Shown here: positions 51,418-60,900 of the stretch, piece after piece
Layout: every line of letters starts with the position of its first letter
Numbering within the stretch: position 1 is the stretch's first letter
Assembly: GCF_029109325.1 (NCBI RefSeq)
Contig: NZ_JAQKQJ010000016.1
Span: 62,001 to 126,000 of the forward strand
DNA length: 64,000 nt
Source: Nodosilinea sp. PGN35
Lineage (GTDB): Bacteria; Cyanobacteriota; Cyanobacteriia; Phormidesmidales; Phormidesmidaceae
Reading direction: 5' to 3'
Notes under the pieces: model-generated
The model's database searches: none
What the model saw: the letters and a program-made list of their open reading frames with translations, nothing else
Told to the model about the DNA's origin: nothing
Translations under genes and position numbers: made by a program

Positions 51418-52887
51418 ATGCATTCTAACCCAAATCAAGATCAGGAAATATCTGAGAACAACTTTGTAGGCCATTCAAAAACTCAAATAGGTCAAGCTGG
51501 AGTATGGCTAATTCAATTGATGTTCGCCCCAAATGTAGATTTTCATTATCTAAGAAGATGTGCCTTGGCAATGCATATCTTTTGCGGAGCTTTCATAAGC
51601 CTTTTTAGAGGTTATCCTTTTCCATATCTCAAATCTTTCGAGGCAATTTTTTTGTTTTTGTTTAAAGATAAAACCGAAATTAGAAATTGGTTTAGGAATT
51701 TCATCAGAGACTTAGACAATCTCTATGAAAGTGCTGATGGAGACACTGAGAATGGGCATCTCAGGCTAAATAGAGTTGCTTCCGAGTTGTGGTTAATTCC
51801 TGCTTTCATGGCAGAGATTATGGATTCTTTGAGAAGTAGAAATGAGCATCTGGCTTCGGAGATATCTGATCTCCTGTTGAATTTTCAGGAAACTAGACTT
51901 CGTGTAGTGAATGAGCTAGGCCGCTACTCCAGTGAATTAAAAAAGAAGCAGGAAAACTTGTTAAATATTCAAAGTTCAATTCAGCTTCGCCACTTTAACT
52001 TGTCTAAGCCTGGACGTGATTGCATCACGCTCTTTAATCAAACTAAAGATTGGATAGCTTCTGTTGAAAATGGAAGGATAAATTCGCCAGAATCCTTGGG
52101 TAAGGCTTTAACCGAATGGCGTTGGCGTGTAGAAAATCAGAATATAAATATTTACTTGCTAGAAGTTGTCACAAATTTTAGCAGATTGCTTGAGTGGACA
52201 TTTGCTACAAGTCAAGTTATTCTTGAGCATAAGGTTAGGATCCTAATTGCCTCATTCCCTGAAATAGATCCAGGTGACGACAGTGACGGGAGTGTAGGCA
52301 ACACAGGAGACCTGTTCGAGCTACTTAGATCTATATTTTCGTCTACAGTTAGCCTGAAGAAAACCAGCAACGCTCTCCATGAGAATGTAGATCGTTTGAA
52401 TGCTGAAGTTGATGAATTGAAAGAAAGGCTTCAGAAAGCAAGGCTTTATCAGAACCAGAGAGAGCAAAAATTATCAGAACTAGCAGAAAATCTAAGGCGC
52501 TTTGCTGCTGAAAACCCTGATTCTTATGAGCAAGGTAAACTTCGAAATTATTTGGAGGAAGCCTATCAGTGCATAGAAAAATTGCAGGGACAAGTCGAAA
52601 TTTTTAGAAACAAAGCAGATTCTTTGGAGAATGAGAATCAAACTTTATCATTGCTTTTGAAAGAAAGGCCGAACATTGAGGAATTTGAGAGACTTAAGCA
52701 AGAAAATGAAGAATTAAAACATCAAGTTAATAACCCGCAAGTGCAATATTTCGACTTAGGCTTCGAACCTCAAGCTCTTACAAAACCAGATTCTTCACCT
52801 CCTTTGCGACATTCAAACCCTCCTAAGCAAGACCCAAAGCCAGATATCAATTTTGGAACTCCATCAACGCGCGGATACAGCGCATAA
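51418..52887 (+). CDS. island protein 2, unknown, long coiled coil with QIxQAG motif (489 residues)
   Basis: Begins 18 nt after island protein 1. Residues 13-33 contain ENNFVGHSKTQIGQAG, matching the motif of protein 1. Residues 35-75 are hydrophobic and aromatic (ALAMHIFCGAFISLFRGYPF) and could be a membrane-associated hairpin. Residues 75-300 are helical. Residues about 310-440 form a continuous coiled coil (VDRLNAEVDELKERLQKARL; ERLKQENEELKHQ). The last 45 residues are Pro/Ser/Lys-rich and probably disordered. No enzymatic motif is visible. AT-rich codon use and no HIP1 sites indicate acquisition from elsewhere. Confidence 0.75.
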   Translation: MHSNPNQDQEISENNFVGHSKTQIGQAGVWLIQLMFAPNVDFHYLRRCALAMHIFCGAFISLFRGYPFPYLKSFEAIFLFLFKDKTEIRNWFRNFIRDLDNLYESADGDTENGHLRLNRVASELWLIPAFMAEIMDSLRSRNEHLASEISDLLLNFQETRLRVVNELGRYSSELKKKQENLLNIQSSIQLRHFNLSKPGRDCITLFNQTKDWIASVENGRINSPESLGKALTEWRWRVENQNINIYLLEVVTNFSRLLEWTFATSQVILEHKVRILIASFPEIDPGDDSDGSVGNTGDLFELLRSIFSSTVSLKKTSNALHENVDRLNAEVDELKERLQKARLYQNQREQKLSELAENLRRFAAENPDSYEQGKLRNYLEEAYQCIEKLQGQVEIFRNKADSLENENQTLSLLLKERPNIEEFERLKQENEELKHQVNNPQVQYFDLGFEPQALTKPDSSPPLRHSNPPKQDPKPDINFGTPSTRGYSA

Positions 52888-53114
52888 CCTAAGTATCTTC
52901 TACACAGGCGCTTATGTCGCTGATATCACTGATTTTTCGTTGACTAGGCTGCTGCAAAAGAAATAGGCAACCCACACTTTACATTTGTTAATCAAAAACT
53001 GTTGAGAGTTTTGTGTAGTCATACGAGTCAGTGCGTAAATGTAGTGACGGGCATCTTGTCAGCACGGGCGAGACTACGAATTGTCACGATTTATGGATGT
53101 AGATGTACAGGATC

Positions 53115-53353
53115 TCAAAAAGCGAAAATCTTGGACAAGTTCAATACAAACTCTGACAAGGTTCTGGGCTGAGCAAGAATCTCAACGCCACTGCCGGGCA
53201 ATAAATCTCGACCTGCTGGGTTTTTGGATCAATCAGCCAACACAGTTGCGAGCCGTTCTCAATGTACTCCCGCAGTTTGGCCTGAAAATCGGTCAGCTCA
53301 TCGGCGGGCGACTTGAGTGCGATCGCCTGAATCAGGCAGTTGCCCAGCGGCAA
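53115..53353 (-). pseudogene. Uma2-family (DUF820) nuclease remnant
   Basis: From about 53325 the minus strand reads ALKSPADELTDFQAKLREYI, then LCWLIDPKTQQVEIYCP, matching the core of Uma2 restriction-like proteins common in cyanobacteria. Near 53195 a frameshift moves the match to another frame, giving VEILAQPRTLSEFVLNLSKI and a stop at 53115-53117. The N-terminal half is not recognisable upstream, and a short segment before FVLNLSK seems deleted. It lies at the right edge of the AT-rich island. Confidence 0.7.
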
Positions 53354-53498
53354 ATCACTCTACGTCAGCCCAACCAGGCAGAGGTCTCTCTCCGGGCCAG
53401 TCCCTTTAGGCTAAGCAAATCGATCTCTACCGAGAGCTTCACGCCCTAGACGGGCGAAACACCTTGCTGAGGCGATCGCTCAGACTAGGTGACACATT

Positions 53499-54470
53499 TC
53501 ACATATCCAGAATTATCTCCCTCAGCTCTCGGAGTTCCCGCTCAACCGATTCAAGGCGTTCTAACAGTTGCCGCTGGGTTTCGCTCAGAGCGGGTTCTGG
53601 CACATCGGCGGCGGGAACATCCAGGGTGATGGCAATGGGGCAGTGGTCAGACAGCACATCCTGCTGAGCTATGGGTTCCAAAAACAGCAGCTGCTCGAAG
53701 GAATCGGGAACCAGCCAACGGCTAGAGCTGGCATCCATCACAATGTGGTCAATATAGTTGGGAAACTCACCCTCCCAGCACTGGGACAGAAGCCCCGCAG
53801 TGCCGTTGACCAAATCGGCATTGGGTGGATCGGCGTCATCGATCTCAAACCAGAACTGATCCCCCAGCAGGTTTAGTCGGCGGTTGAAGTCGCCCAGCAC
53901 CAAAAAAGGCACCTCGGCTGCCGCCCGGGCATCAATCCAGTTCTCCAGCACCGTCAGCTGCTGGTTCAGGGCCATACAGGCATTTGAAGGCGCATCGATA
54001 GGGTTTTGAAAGCAAAAGGCTTTCAGATGGATAGACAGCAGCCGCAGTTCGCGACCGTTGCGGGTGATGGTAATGTCAGCGCCATAGCGCAGGTCGTCCC
54101 CACCGCCTACGTCCAGCTCCGCCAGGTCAGGATTTTGAATAACATCAATGCCCCGACGAACCGCGAAGCCAGTCAGCATTGGCTCAGTCTGGTTGGAGAA
54201 GAAAAAGGCGTACTCTTCGGGATCAAAAATGCGGGCGGCGGCAGCGGCTCCCTCCACCTCCTGCAGGGCAATCACATCGGCGTCCAGTTGTTCAGCATAG
54301 GCAGCCAGGCGCTGATAGTCAGTTTCAGTTCTGGGGTTGGGGCCAGAGTTAGAACTGGCTCTCAAATGTTCGATGTTCCAGGTGGCAATTTTTAATGGGG
54401 CTGCACTTGCCCCCATTGCGCTCAGAGGAATCAGCAGAAAACCCAACAGAAATGAGCGTTTTAGCATCAT
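53499..54470 (-). CDS. exported endonuclease/exonuclease/phosphatase family protein
   Basis: About 323 residues from the first of two adjacent ATGs (54470/54467). A signal peptide ends ASAAPLK. The DNase I-like fold shows IATWNIEHL, VIALQEVEG with the metal-binding Glu, the LLSIHLKAFC strand with catalytic His, VLGDFNRRL with DxN, and the C-terminal LSDHCPIAI with the DH pair. The last 35 residues form a coiled-coil tail. It is probably a periplasmic or secreted nuclease or phosphodiesterase; the substrate is unknown. Confidence 0.9.
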   Translation of the reverse strand: MMLKRSFLLGFLLIPLSAMGASAAPLKIATWNIEHLRASSNSGPNPRTETDYQRLAAYAEQLDADVIALQEVEGAAAAARIFDPEEYAFFFSNQTEPMLTGFAVRRGIDVIQNPDLAELDVGGGDDLRYGADITITRNGRELRLLSIHLKAFCFQNPIDAPSNACMALNQQLTVLENWIDARAAAEVPFLVLGDFNRRLNLLGDQFWFEIDDADPPNADLVNGTAGLLSQCWEGEFPNYIDHIVMDASSSRWLVPDSFEQLLFLEPIAQQDVLSDHCPIAITLDVPAADVPEPALSETQRQLLERLESVERELRELREIILDM

Positions 54471-54545
54471 GGATTTCGTTTGGAGGTATGGTGCAGCTAA
54501 GCTCCTGCAAACTCTCAAGCAGCACCTGCACCGCAACACTCTTGA

Positions 54546-54875
54546 TCATAGTGCTGGTAGGAAACATAAGGGCACAGGCCCGCCTAGGGCGGTGAGTCGG
54601 TACCACTCATGTAGCTGCCGCAGCCCTGCGGGCATGGCTCCCAAGTCGGCAGGGCTGCCCTGGAGCCCCAGCTGTCTGTTGCCCAAAACGCTATGCTGGT
54701 TAAAGGCAAGGGACATGGGATGCGATCGCTCAACTTTAGCGCCCCAGGTATCTCCCCCATCCAATCGGTTCCCCAAAACCCAAATATTTTTGGTTACCAC
54801 AAAATTGTTGCGAATGTCATCGAGCGGTGGCAGACATCCAACTGTCCACAGTAGAATATACTTGCGCTCAAACAT
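54546..54875 (-). CDS. doubtful ORF upstream of the EEP gene
   Basis: A 109-codon frame (start MFERKYILLWTVGCLPPLDD) on the same strand, 75 nt upstream of the exported nuclease. It is not recognised, has no clear domain and contains PAGLRQLHEWYRL near its end. It may be a real lineage-specific gene or chance. Apart from it and the hairpin at 54908, the 622-base gap between 54471 and 55092 shows nothing else. Confidence 0.25.
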   Translation of the reverse strand: MFERKYILLWTVGCLPPLDDIRNNFVVTKNIWVLGNRLDGGDTWGAKVERSHPMSLAFNQHSVLGNRQLGLQGSPADLGAMPAGLRQLHEWYRLTALGGPVPLCFLPAL

Positions 54876-54907
54876 TCAATGTTTGAGTTCACTCCTCACA
54901 CCACACC

Positions 54908-54942
54908 CCGCCCAGGCCCTTGGTCTGGGCGGTTCCTTATTT
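54908..54942 (+). terminator. hairpin between the EEP region and trxA
   Basis: Arms CCGCCCAG (54908-54915) and CTGGGCGG (54925-54932), then TTCCTTATTT. It looks like an intrinsic terminator for plus-strand transcription although no plus-strand gene is evident just upstream. The nearby 54868-54888 is a perfect palindrome, CTCAAACATT and its complement around one base. Confidence 0.55.
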
Positions 54943-55047
54943 GGGGCATTTTTGCCCCAAAAACGCCGGAATAGGGCGGGTTTGAAGAAGTTAGCGCCAG
55001 CTAAACCGACAGATATTGACCCTTCGCCCAAGAAGCCAGGGGTTGGC

Positions 55048-55053
55048 TATGAT
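55048..55053 (+). promoter_or_regulatory. candidate minus-10 box for trxA
   Basis: TATGAT lies 39 nt before the trxA ATG. A TTGACC is present at 55016-55021, but its 26-nt spacing is too long for a standard minus-35, so only the minus-10 is suggested. Confidence 0.3.
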
Positions 55054-55092
55054 AAGATTGCGTGTGGTTAACAACGGCAAGGAACACAAGGC

Positions 55093-55413
55093 ATGGCAGC
55101 CGCTCAGGTAACAGATTCTACGTTTAAGCAAGAAGTTCTCGAAAGCACCGTCCCCGTACTGGTTGACTTCTGGGCTCCCTGGTGTGGCCCCTGCCGTATG
55201 GTGGCCCCGGTGGTCGAAGAAATTGCTGAGCAGTACGACGGCCAGATCAAAGTCGTCAAGGTCAACACCGACGAGAATCCTAGCGTAGCCAGCCAGTACG
55301 GTATTCGCAGCATTCCCACCCTGATGATCTTCAAAGAGGGGCAGCGGGTTGATATGGTTGTCGGTGCCGTGCCCAAAACTACCCTGGCCAATACCCTCGA
55401 GAAGTATCTCTAG
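55093..55413 (+). CDS. trxA: thioredoxin
   Basis: 106 residues, m-type thioredoxin. The active site is WAPWCGPCRMVAPVVEE, with the buried Asp in VPVLVDFWAPW and the cis-Pro in IRSIPTLMIF. An AAGGA site precedes the ATG. It is followed by a strong terminator, so probably monocistronic. It is the usual housekeeping cytosolic reductant that takes electrons from ferredoxin-thioredoxin reductase. Confidence 0.97.
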   Translation: MAAAQVTDSTFKQEVLESTVPVLVDFWAPWCGPCRMVAPVVEEIAEQYDGQIKVVKVNTDENPSVASQYGIRSIPTLMIFKEGQRVDMVVGAVPKTTLANTLEKYL

Positions 55414-55547
55414 GCCTACCTCTGTTGCCCCAGGCCACTGCGCTCCGACAGAGTGGCTCAGCTGCACGACAGCCTCGACCCCTAATTCAACTTCAGCATT
55501 GGGGCGCTGCCTTGGGTTGGCCTGCTCGTACTACGCTCATTAAATAG

Positions 55548-55585
55548 CCCTCCAGCGGTGGATAGTCCTTCGCTGGAGGGTTTTT
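55548..55585 (+). terminator. intrinsic terminator after trxA
   Basis: Arms CCCTCCAGCG (55548-55557) and CGCTGGAGGG (55571-55580) followed by TTTTT. Complete textbook form. Confidence 0.9.
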
Positions 55586-55618
55586 CACGGTAGGAGCCGG
55601 AATTGTCGCTAGAATAGG

Positions 55619-56710
55619 ATGCTGCCTCTATGGACTCAACAGCGTATGGTTGCGCTTCCCCCAAATTTACCCTCTAGCATTCAGGCCGATCTGGCCACGG
55701 TGTTTGAGCAAATGCCTCACCTCGAGCATGGCAAGCTCATTCGCCAGGTGCTAGAGACCATTCTCCGCATGATGGGACGGGAGGCCGATCGCCTAGACTG
55801 GAAAATACTGAACCACGCTCTGCTGGATATGGAGCAGGGGTTTCAGGTGTTCTACCCCTACCGGCATACCCGCAAGATCACGATCTTTGGCTCAGCCCGT
55901 ACCGGGGCGGTGAGCCCTGACTACAGGCTGGCTGAGCAGTTTGCCAAACAGGTGACCGAGCTGGGCTTTATGGTCATGACCGGAGCCGGGGGCGGCATTA
56001 TGGAGGCGGGCAACGCCGGGGCGGGCTCCGAGCATTCCTTTGGTTTAAATATTCAGCTGCCCTTCGAGCAGGGGGCCAACCCGGTCATGGAAGGCGACCC
56101 CAAGCTGATTAACTTCAAATATTTCTTTACCCGCAAACTTTTCTTTTTGCGCGAAAGCGACGCCCTGGTGCTGTTCCCCGGCGGGTTTGGCACCCAAGAT
56201 GAGGCCTTTGAGTCCCTGACGCTGATTCAAACCGGGAAGGCCGACCCGATGCCGATTGTGCTGGTTGACCATCCTGGCGGCAACTACTGGCAGGGGTGGG
56301 ATAGCTACATTCGCAATCACCTGCTCAGCCGGGGGCTGATTAGCCCCGATGACCCCAGTCTCTACACCATGACCGATAATGTGGATGACGCCTGCCACGC
56401 GATCAGCAGCTTTTACCGGGTGTACCACTCCTGCCGCTATACCAGCGATCGCCTGATCATTCGCCTCAAGAGCGATCTGCCCGAGGGCGCGGTAGAGCTG
56501 CTCAATCAAGAATTTGGCGATATTTTAGCAAAGGGAAAAATTGAAAAGTCCGCCGCCCTCCCCGAAGAGCAGAAGGATGAAACCGCTGCCCTGCCCCGGC
56601 TGGTCATGCATTTTAACAACCGCGACTTCGGCAGGCTGCACCAGTTTATTTGGCGGCTCAATGACCTGGGCGATCACCGTCCTGAGGCTCAGCATCCCGA
56701 GCAGAAGTAG
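55619..56710 (+). CDS. LOG/TIGR00730-type Rossmann-fold protein
   Basis: 363 residues, a long member of the lysine-decarboxylase-like/LOG family. The nucleotide-binding core has KITIFGSARTG, VMTGAGGGIMEAGNAGA and the signature PGGFGTQDEAFE. Enzymes with this core are phosphoribohydrolases acting on nucleotide monophosphates, and the old name lysine decarboxylase is misleading. The N-terminal 90 residues and C-terminal 100 residues are additional. An ATG at 55646 is an alternative start. Confidence 0.9.
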   Translation: MLPLWTQQRMVALPPNLPSSIQADLATVFEQMPHLEHGKLIRQVLETILRMMGREADRLDWKILNHALLDMEQGFQVFYPYRHTRKITIFGSARTGAVSPDYRLAEQFAKQVTELGFMVMTGAGGGIMEAGNAGAGSEHSFGLNIQLPFEQGANPVMEGDPKLINFKYFFTRKLFFLRESDALVLFPGGFGTQDEAFESLTLIQTGKADPMPIVLVDHPGGNYWQGWDSYIRNHLLSRGLISPDDPSLYTMTDNVDDACHAISSFYRVYHSCRYTSDRLIIRLKSDLPEGAVELLNQEFGDILAKGKIEKSAALPEEQKDETAALPRLVMHFNNRDFGRLHQFIWRLNDLGDHRPEAQHPEQK

Positions 56711-56770
56711 GTGCGTGGGTGCATAAGCGACTATAGAAATAGGAGACTCCTGATAGCCGCCCCTGAGCAG

Positions 56771-56804
56771 TTCACCGCTTCACTCATCTACCCATCTACT
56801 CCCC
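56771..56804. repeat. pyrimidine-rich tract before glsA
   Basis: Degenerate units CTCATCTACC, CATCTACTCC. They abut the glsA start and leave no purine-rich ribosome site. The type matches the tract before the ABC ATPase. Confidence 0.5.
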
Positions 56805-56805
56805 T

Positions 56806-57762
56806 ATGTCCCAGGTGCAAGCGTTTTTAGAGCAGCTCTACCAATCGTTGAAGGGGGTTTCTGGCGGAAAGGTGGCCTCCTATATTCCTGAGCTGGCGCG
56901 AGCTAACCCCGACTGGTTTGGCATCAGCATTGTCACCCTCGACGGCCAGACCTACGAGGTGGGCGACACGGCGCAGAAGTTTACGATCCAGTCGATATCG
57001 AAGGTGTTTGTCTACGCCATGGCTCTGGAGAGCTATGGTCGCGAAAAACTGCTCAAAAAAGTGGGGGTAGAGCCCACTGGCGACCCGTTTAACTCGTTGA
57101 TTCGGCTAGATGAAGATTCTAAGCGCCCCGATAACCCTATGGTGAATGCAGGGGCGATCGCCACCACCGGCCTGATCGCTGGCGCAGACCCCGCCGAGCG
57201 TCTCAACCGCCTGCTGGCCATGTTTGAGCGCTACGTGGGCAACGAAGTGTTTGTCGATGTGTCTACATTTATGTCGGAGCGTTCCACTGGCCACCGCAAC
57301 CGGGCCATGGCGCACCTGATGCTCAACTTCGGCATGATTGACCAACCCATTGATGAAGCGCTCGATCTGTACTTTCAGCAGTGCGCGGTGCTGGTTACGA
57401 CCCACGACCTGGCGGTGATGGCGGCGACCCTGGCGAACCAAGGGGTTAACCCCATCACCGGGCAGCGAGCGGTGGGCGCTGAGCACATCCGCGACATTCT
57501 CAGCGTTATGTACACCTGTGGTATGTACAATTTCGCTGGAGAATGGGCGTTTCGGGTTGGCATTCCGGCTAAGAGTGGGGTTTCGGGCGGCATTCTCGCC
57601 GTTGTGCCCAATCAGGCTGGCATTGCTGTGTTCTCGCCTCCCCTTGACAGTCACGGCAACAGCGTTCGCGGGCTCAAGGCCTTCGAGGCGCTGTCCAAAG
57701 AATACGGGTTTCACCTGTTTGATCTATCCCTTGGCCACTGCAATTTTGCCAATCGAGAGTGA
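56806..57762 (+). CDS. glsA: glutaminase
   Basis: 318 residues, serine-dependent beta-lactamase-like glutaminase that makes glutamate and ammonia. The catalytic Ser-x-x-Lys is in FTIQSISKVFVY; DEDSKRPDNPMVNAGAIATT, STGHRNRAMAHLM and YTCGMYNFAGEWAFRVGIPAKSGVSGG (quoted here as the conserved late block, key residues Tyr and the SGVSGG loop) complete the family pattern. It is convergent with mfd and appears monocistronic. Confidence 0.96.
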   Translation: MSQVQAFLEQLYQSLKGVSGGKVASYIPELARANPDWFGISIVTLDGQTYEVGDTAQKFTIQSISKVFVYAMALESYGREKLLKKVGVEPTGDPFNSLIRLDEDSKRPDNPMVNAGAIATTGLIAGADPAERLNRLLAMFERYVGNEVFVDVSTFMSERSTGHRNRAMAHLMLNFGMIDQPIDEALDLYFQQCAVLVTTHDLAVMAATLANQGVNPITGQRAVGAEHIRDILSVMYTCGMYNFAGEWAFRVGIPAKSGVSGGILAVVPNQAGIAVFSPPLDSHGNSVRGLKAFEALSKEYGFHLFDLSLGHCNFANRE

Positions 57763-57850
57763 CGGCGTGGGGCAACGCTTGCTTCCCGGTCTTAGGTCAG
57801 CGCATCCCAGTTTCCACTGGTTTTTGGGCTGAATCCCACTCAAAGTTCAT

Positions 57851-57926
57851 CGCAGAACTCCTCTAGTTTAGCTAGCCAGCGGTTCTGCGATTCCGGGACG
57901 GATACTCGTTCCGAGTCGGTTCCCGA
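57851..57926. terminator. hairpins between the convergent glsA and mfd genes
   Basis: 57851-57858 CGCAGAAC pairs with 57882-57889 GTTCTGCG. A second imperfect inverted segment spans 57896-57926 (GGGACGGATACTCG with a matching right half ending TTCCC). No T-runs are present. Their placement between convergent genes suggests a terminator role. Confidence 0.4.
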
Positions 57927-57930
57927 ACGC

Positions 57931-60900
57931 TTAGCGAATCGCCCCCTGCAAATGCCCCAGCCACTCGGTCAGGCTCTCCAGCTGCTTCTCGGGCTTCAGC
58001 ACGCCCAGGCCGCGTACCACCACCTTGCCGCCGCTGTAGACAAAGCGCGTTTTGAGGTGGCTGGGCAGCTTTTCGCTGAGCTTCTTCCAGGCCGGTTCTT
58101 CCATCGGGGTTTCCATCACCACGTGCTGTTTGCCCTCGGGTTTAATGCGCGAGAAGCCCGCCTGCTTGGCCACCAGCTTCAGCTCCAGCATGCGCACCAG
58201 CTGCTCCGTGGCGTGGGGGATGGGGCCGTAGCGATCGCTCAAATCCGCCGCAATTTGCATTAGCTCCACCTTGCTGTTGGCGGCGGCCAGGGCGCGGTAG
58301 GCCCCCATCTTCTGCTCCAGGTCGGGGATGTAGTTGTTGGGCACAAAGGCGGTGACGTTGAGATCCACCTGGGTGTCTTCGACCTTGGGAATATCCTGAC
58401 CGCGAATTTCGGCAATCTCTTCTTCGAGCATGTCCATGTAGAGGTCGAAGCCGATCGCATCCATCTGGCCCGACTGCTCGGCCCCCAGCAAATTCCCGAC
58501 GCCGCGAATCTCCATATCGCGCATGGCCAGCTGATAGCCGGAGCCGAGCTGGGTGAACTCCTGGATGGCGCGCAGGCGCTGGCGCGCTTTGTCGGTGAGG
58601 GCTTTTTTGGGGTAAAACAGCCAGGCGTGGGCCTGAATGCCCGCCCGCCCCACCCGGCCCCGCAGCTGGTAGAGCTGGGAGAGGCCGAAGCGGTGGGCGT
58701 CTTCGATCAAAATAGTGTTGACGCGGGGAATATCCAGACCGGATTCAATAATGGTGGTGCAGAGCAGTACCTCCGCCTCGCCATTGCTGAAGGTGAGCAT
58801 GGTCGACTCCAGCTCGCCTTCGTCCATCTGGCCGTGGGCGATCGCAATCCGAGCGTTGGGCACCATCTCGCGAATCTTGGCGGACACCTCCTCGATGCCC
58901 TCAATCCGGGGCACCACGTAGAATACCTGACCGCCGCGATCCAGCTCCTGGCGAATGGCGGTGCGGATCGCCTCCGGGTCCATGGGCGACAGGTGGGTTT
59001 TAATCGGGCGGCGCGACGGCGGCGGCGTGGTGATCAGGCTCATTTCCCGCACTCCGGAGAGGGCCATGTACAGGGTGCGGGGGATGGGGGTGGCGCTGAG
59101 GGTGAGCACATCCACCTGGGTTTTGAGGGATTTGATCCGCTCCTTTTGGTTCACCCCAAAGCGCTGTTCTTCGTCCACCACCAGCAGGCCCAGGCTCTTG
59201 AAGGAGACGCCCTTGCCGAGCAGCTGGTGGGTGCCCACCACCACATCGAGTTCGCCCGTTTTGAGCCGTTGCAGAATCTCCTTTTTCTCGGTCTGGGTGC
59301 GGAAGCGGTTCAGCAGGCCCACCTGGATCGGGTAGGGGGCAAACCGCTCTTTGAGGGTGTGGTAGTGCTGCTGGGTGAGAATGGTGGTGGGGGCCAGCAG
59401 GGCCACCTGCTGCCCGGCGGTGACTGCTTTGAAGATGGCCCGCAGCGCCACCTCGGTTTTGCCAAAGCCCACGTCGCCGCAGACCAGGCGATCCATGGGG
59501 CGATCGCTCTCCATGTCGCGCTTGACATCCTGCACGGCCTTGAGCTGGTCGGGGGTGGGCTGGTAGGGGAAGGAGTCTTCCAGTTCCTGCTGCCAGGGCA
59601 TATCGGCGGGGTAGGCGTAGCCCTCCATTTTGGCCCGCTGGGCGTAGAGCCTGAGCAGGTCCACCGCCACTTTTTGAATCGCCTTCTTGGCCCGGCCCTT
59701 GGTTTTCTCCCAGGCGGTGCTGGTCATTTTATTCAGCACCGGGGCCTGACCGCTGGCGGCCCGGTAGCGGGAGAGCGACCCCACCGAGTCGGCCGCCACC
59801 CGCAGCAGCCCGTCGGCGTACTGAATCACCAGGTAGTCGCGGGTTTCATTGTTGAGCACCAGGCTTTCGAGCTTGAGGAATTTGCCGATGCCGTGGCTGC
59901 GGTGGACGACAAAATCCCCCGGCTTCATCTTGTTGGGGTCCACCTGCTTGGAGGCGGCCCGCCGCCGCTTGCGCACGTAGCCCCCGGTGGCCAGGGTGTG
60001 CTGGCCAAAGAACTCGCGATCGGTTACCACCACAATTCGGAAGGTGGGCAGCACAAAGCCCTCCAGCTCCGCCAGTCCCGAATACTTGATGGCTACGGGC
60101 ACATGCTGGGTGTGCAGCTTGTCGATCGCATTGAAGTCTCTGGGGTTGGGAATAAACTGGGCTGGACAGTCGTGCTCTTGAAGTAGGGCCACGGAGCGGG
60201 AGGGCTGGGCCGAGGCCAGCCAGACGGCATATTTGCGATCGCACTCCTTCCGGATTGTTTCCGCCAGCTTGCCAAACTGGTGCGGAATCGCGGGGACGGG
60301 GCGGCTGGCCAGGTTCAGGCCATTGTTGGCCTCGGCAATTTCTGACAGGTCAACGCGAGGGAAGACTTCGGCGTCGGAGAGGGTATCGAGGAAGGGGCGG
60401 TGGATTTTGGGGAGGGAGGGGGTGCGGTTTGCGGTGTGCGGTTCACGGTTCACGGTTTCGGGTTCTGGGTTTCGGGTTTCGGGTTCCGGTTCTACACCGT
60501 TCACCGCCGGCCGTGTACCGTGTACCCCAGACCCGAAACCCGAAACCTCCTGCCAGTGGTCTTCCACATGCTCCAGCCAGCGATCGCTGTGGGCCTGGCA
60601 CTGATCGACCTCATCCACCGCCATCAGCGTGTTGTCGGGCAGGTAGTCCAGCAGCGAAGCAGGGTTGGAGAACGCCAGGCCCAGCCAGCGGCGGGTGCCC
60701 TCGGGCAGAATGCCCTCGGCCAGGCCCTCCTGGGCCGCTTCAGAGAGCAGATCACTTAACAGGCCCTGTTCTCTAAGTTTTTCGATGATCACCGGGCCGT
60801 ACTGGGTAGGGGTGAGCACCAGGTGGTCGATCGCATCCAGCGATCGCTGGGTGGCCGGGTCAAACTCCCGCATGCGCTCCAGCTCGTCGCCAAAGAGTTC

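Noticed and set aside
54337..55071. 244-codon plus-strand frame between the EEP gene and trxA
   Set aside because: It overlaps the 5' part of the EEP gene and a terminator-like hairpin and has no protein-like features.
58627..60186. 519-codon open frame antisense to mfd
   Set aside because: Shadow frame; the Mfd motifs on the other strand are unambiguous.
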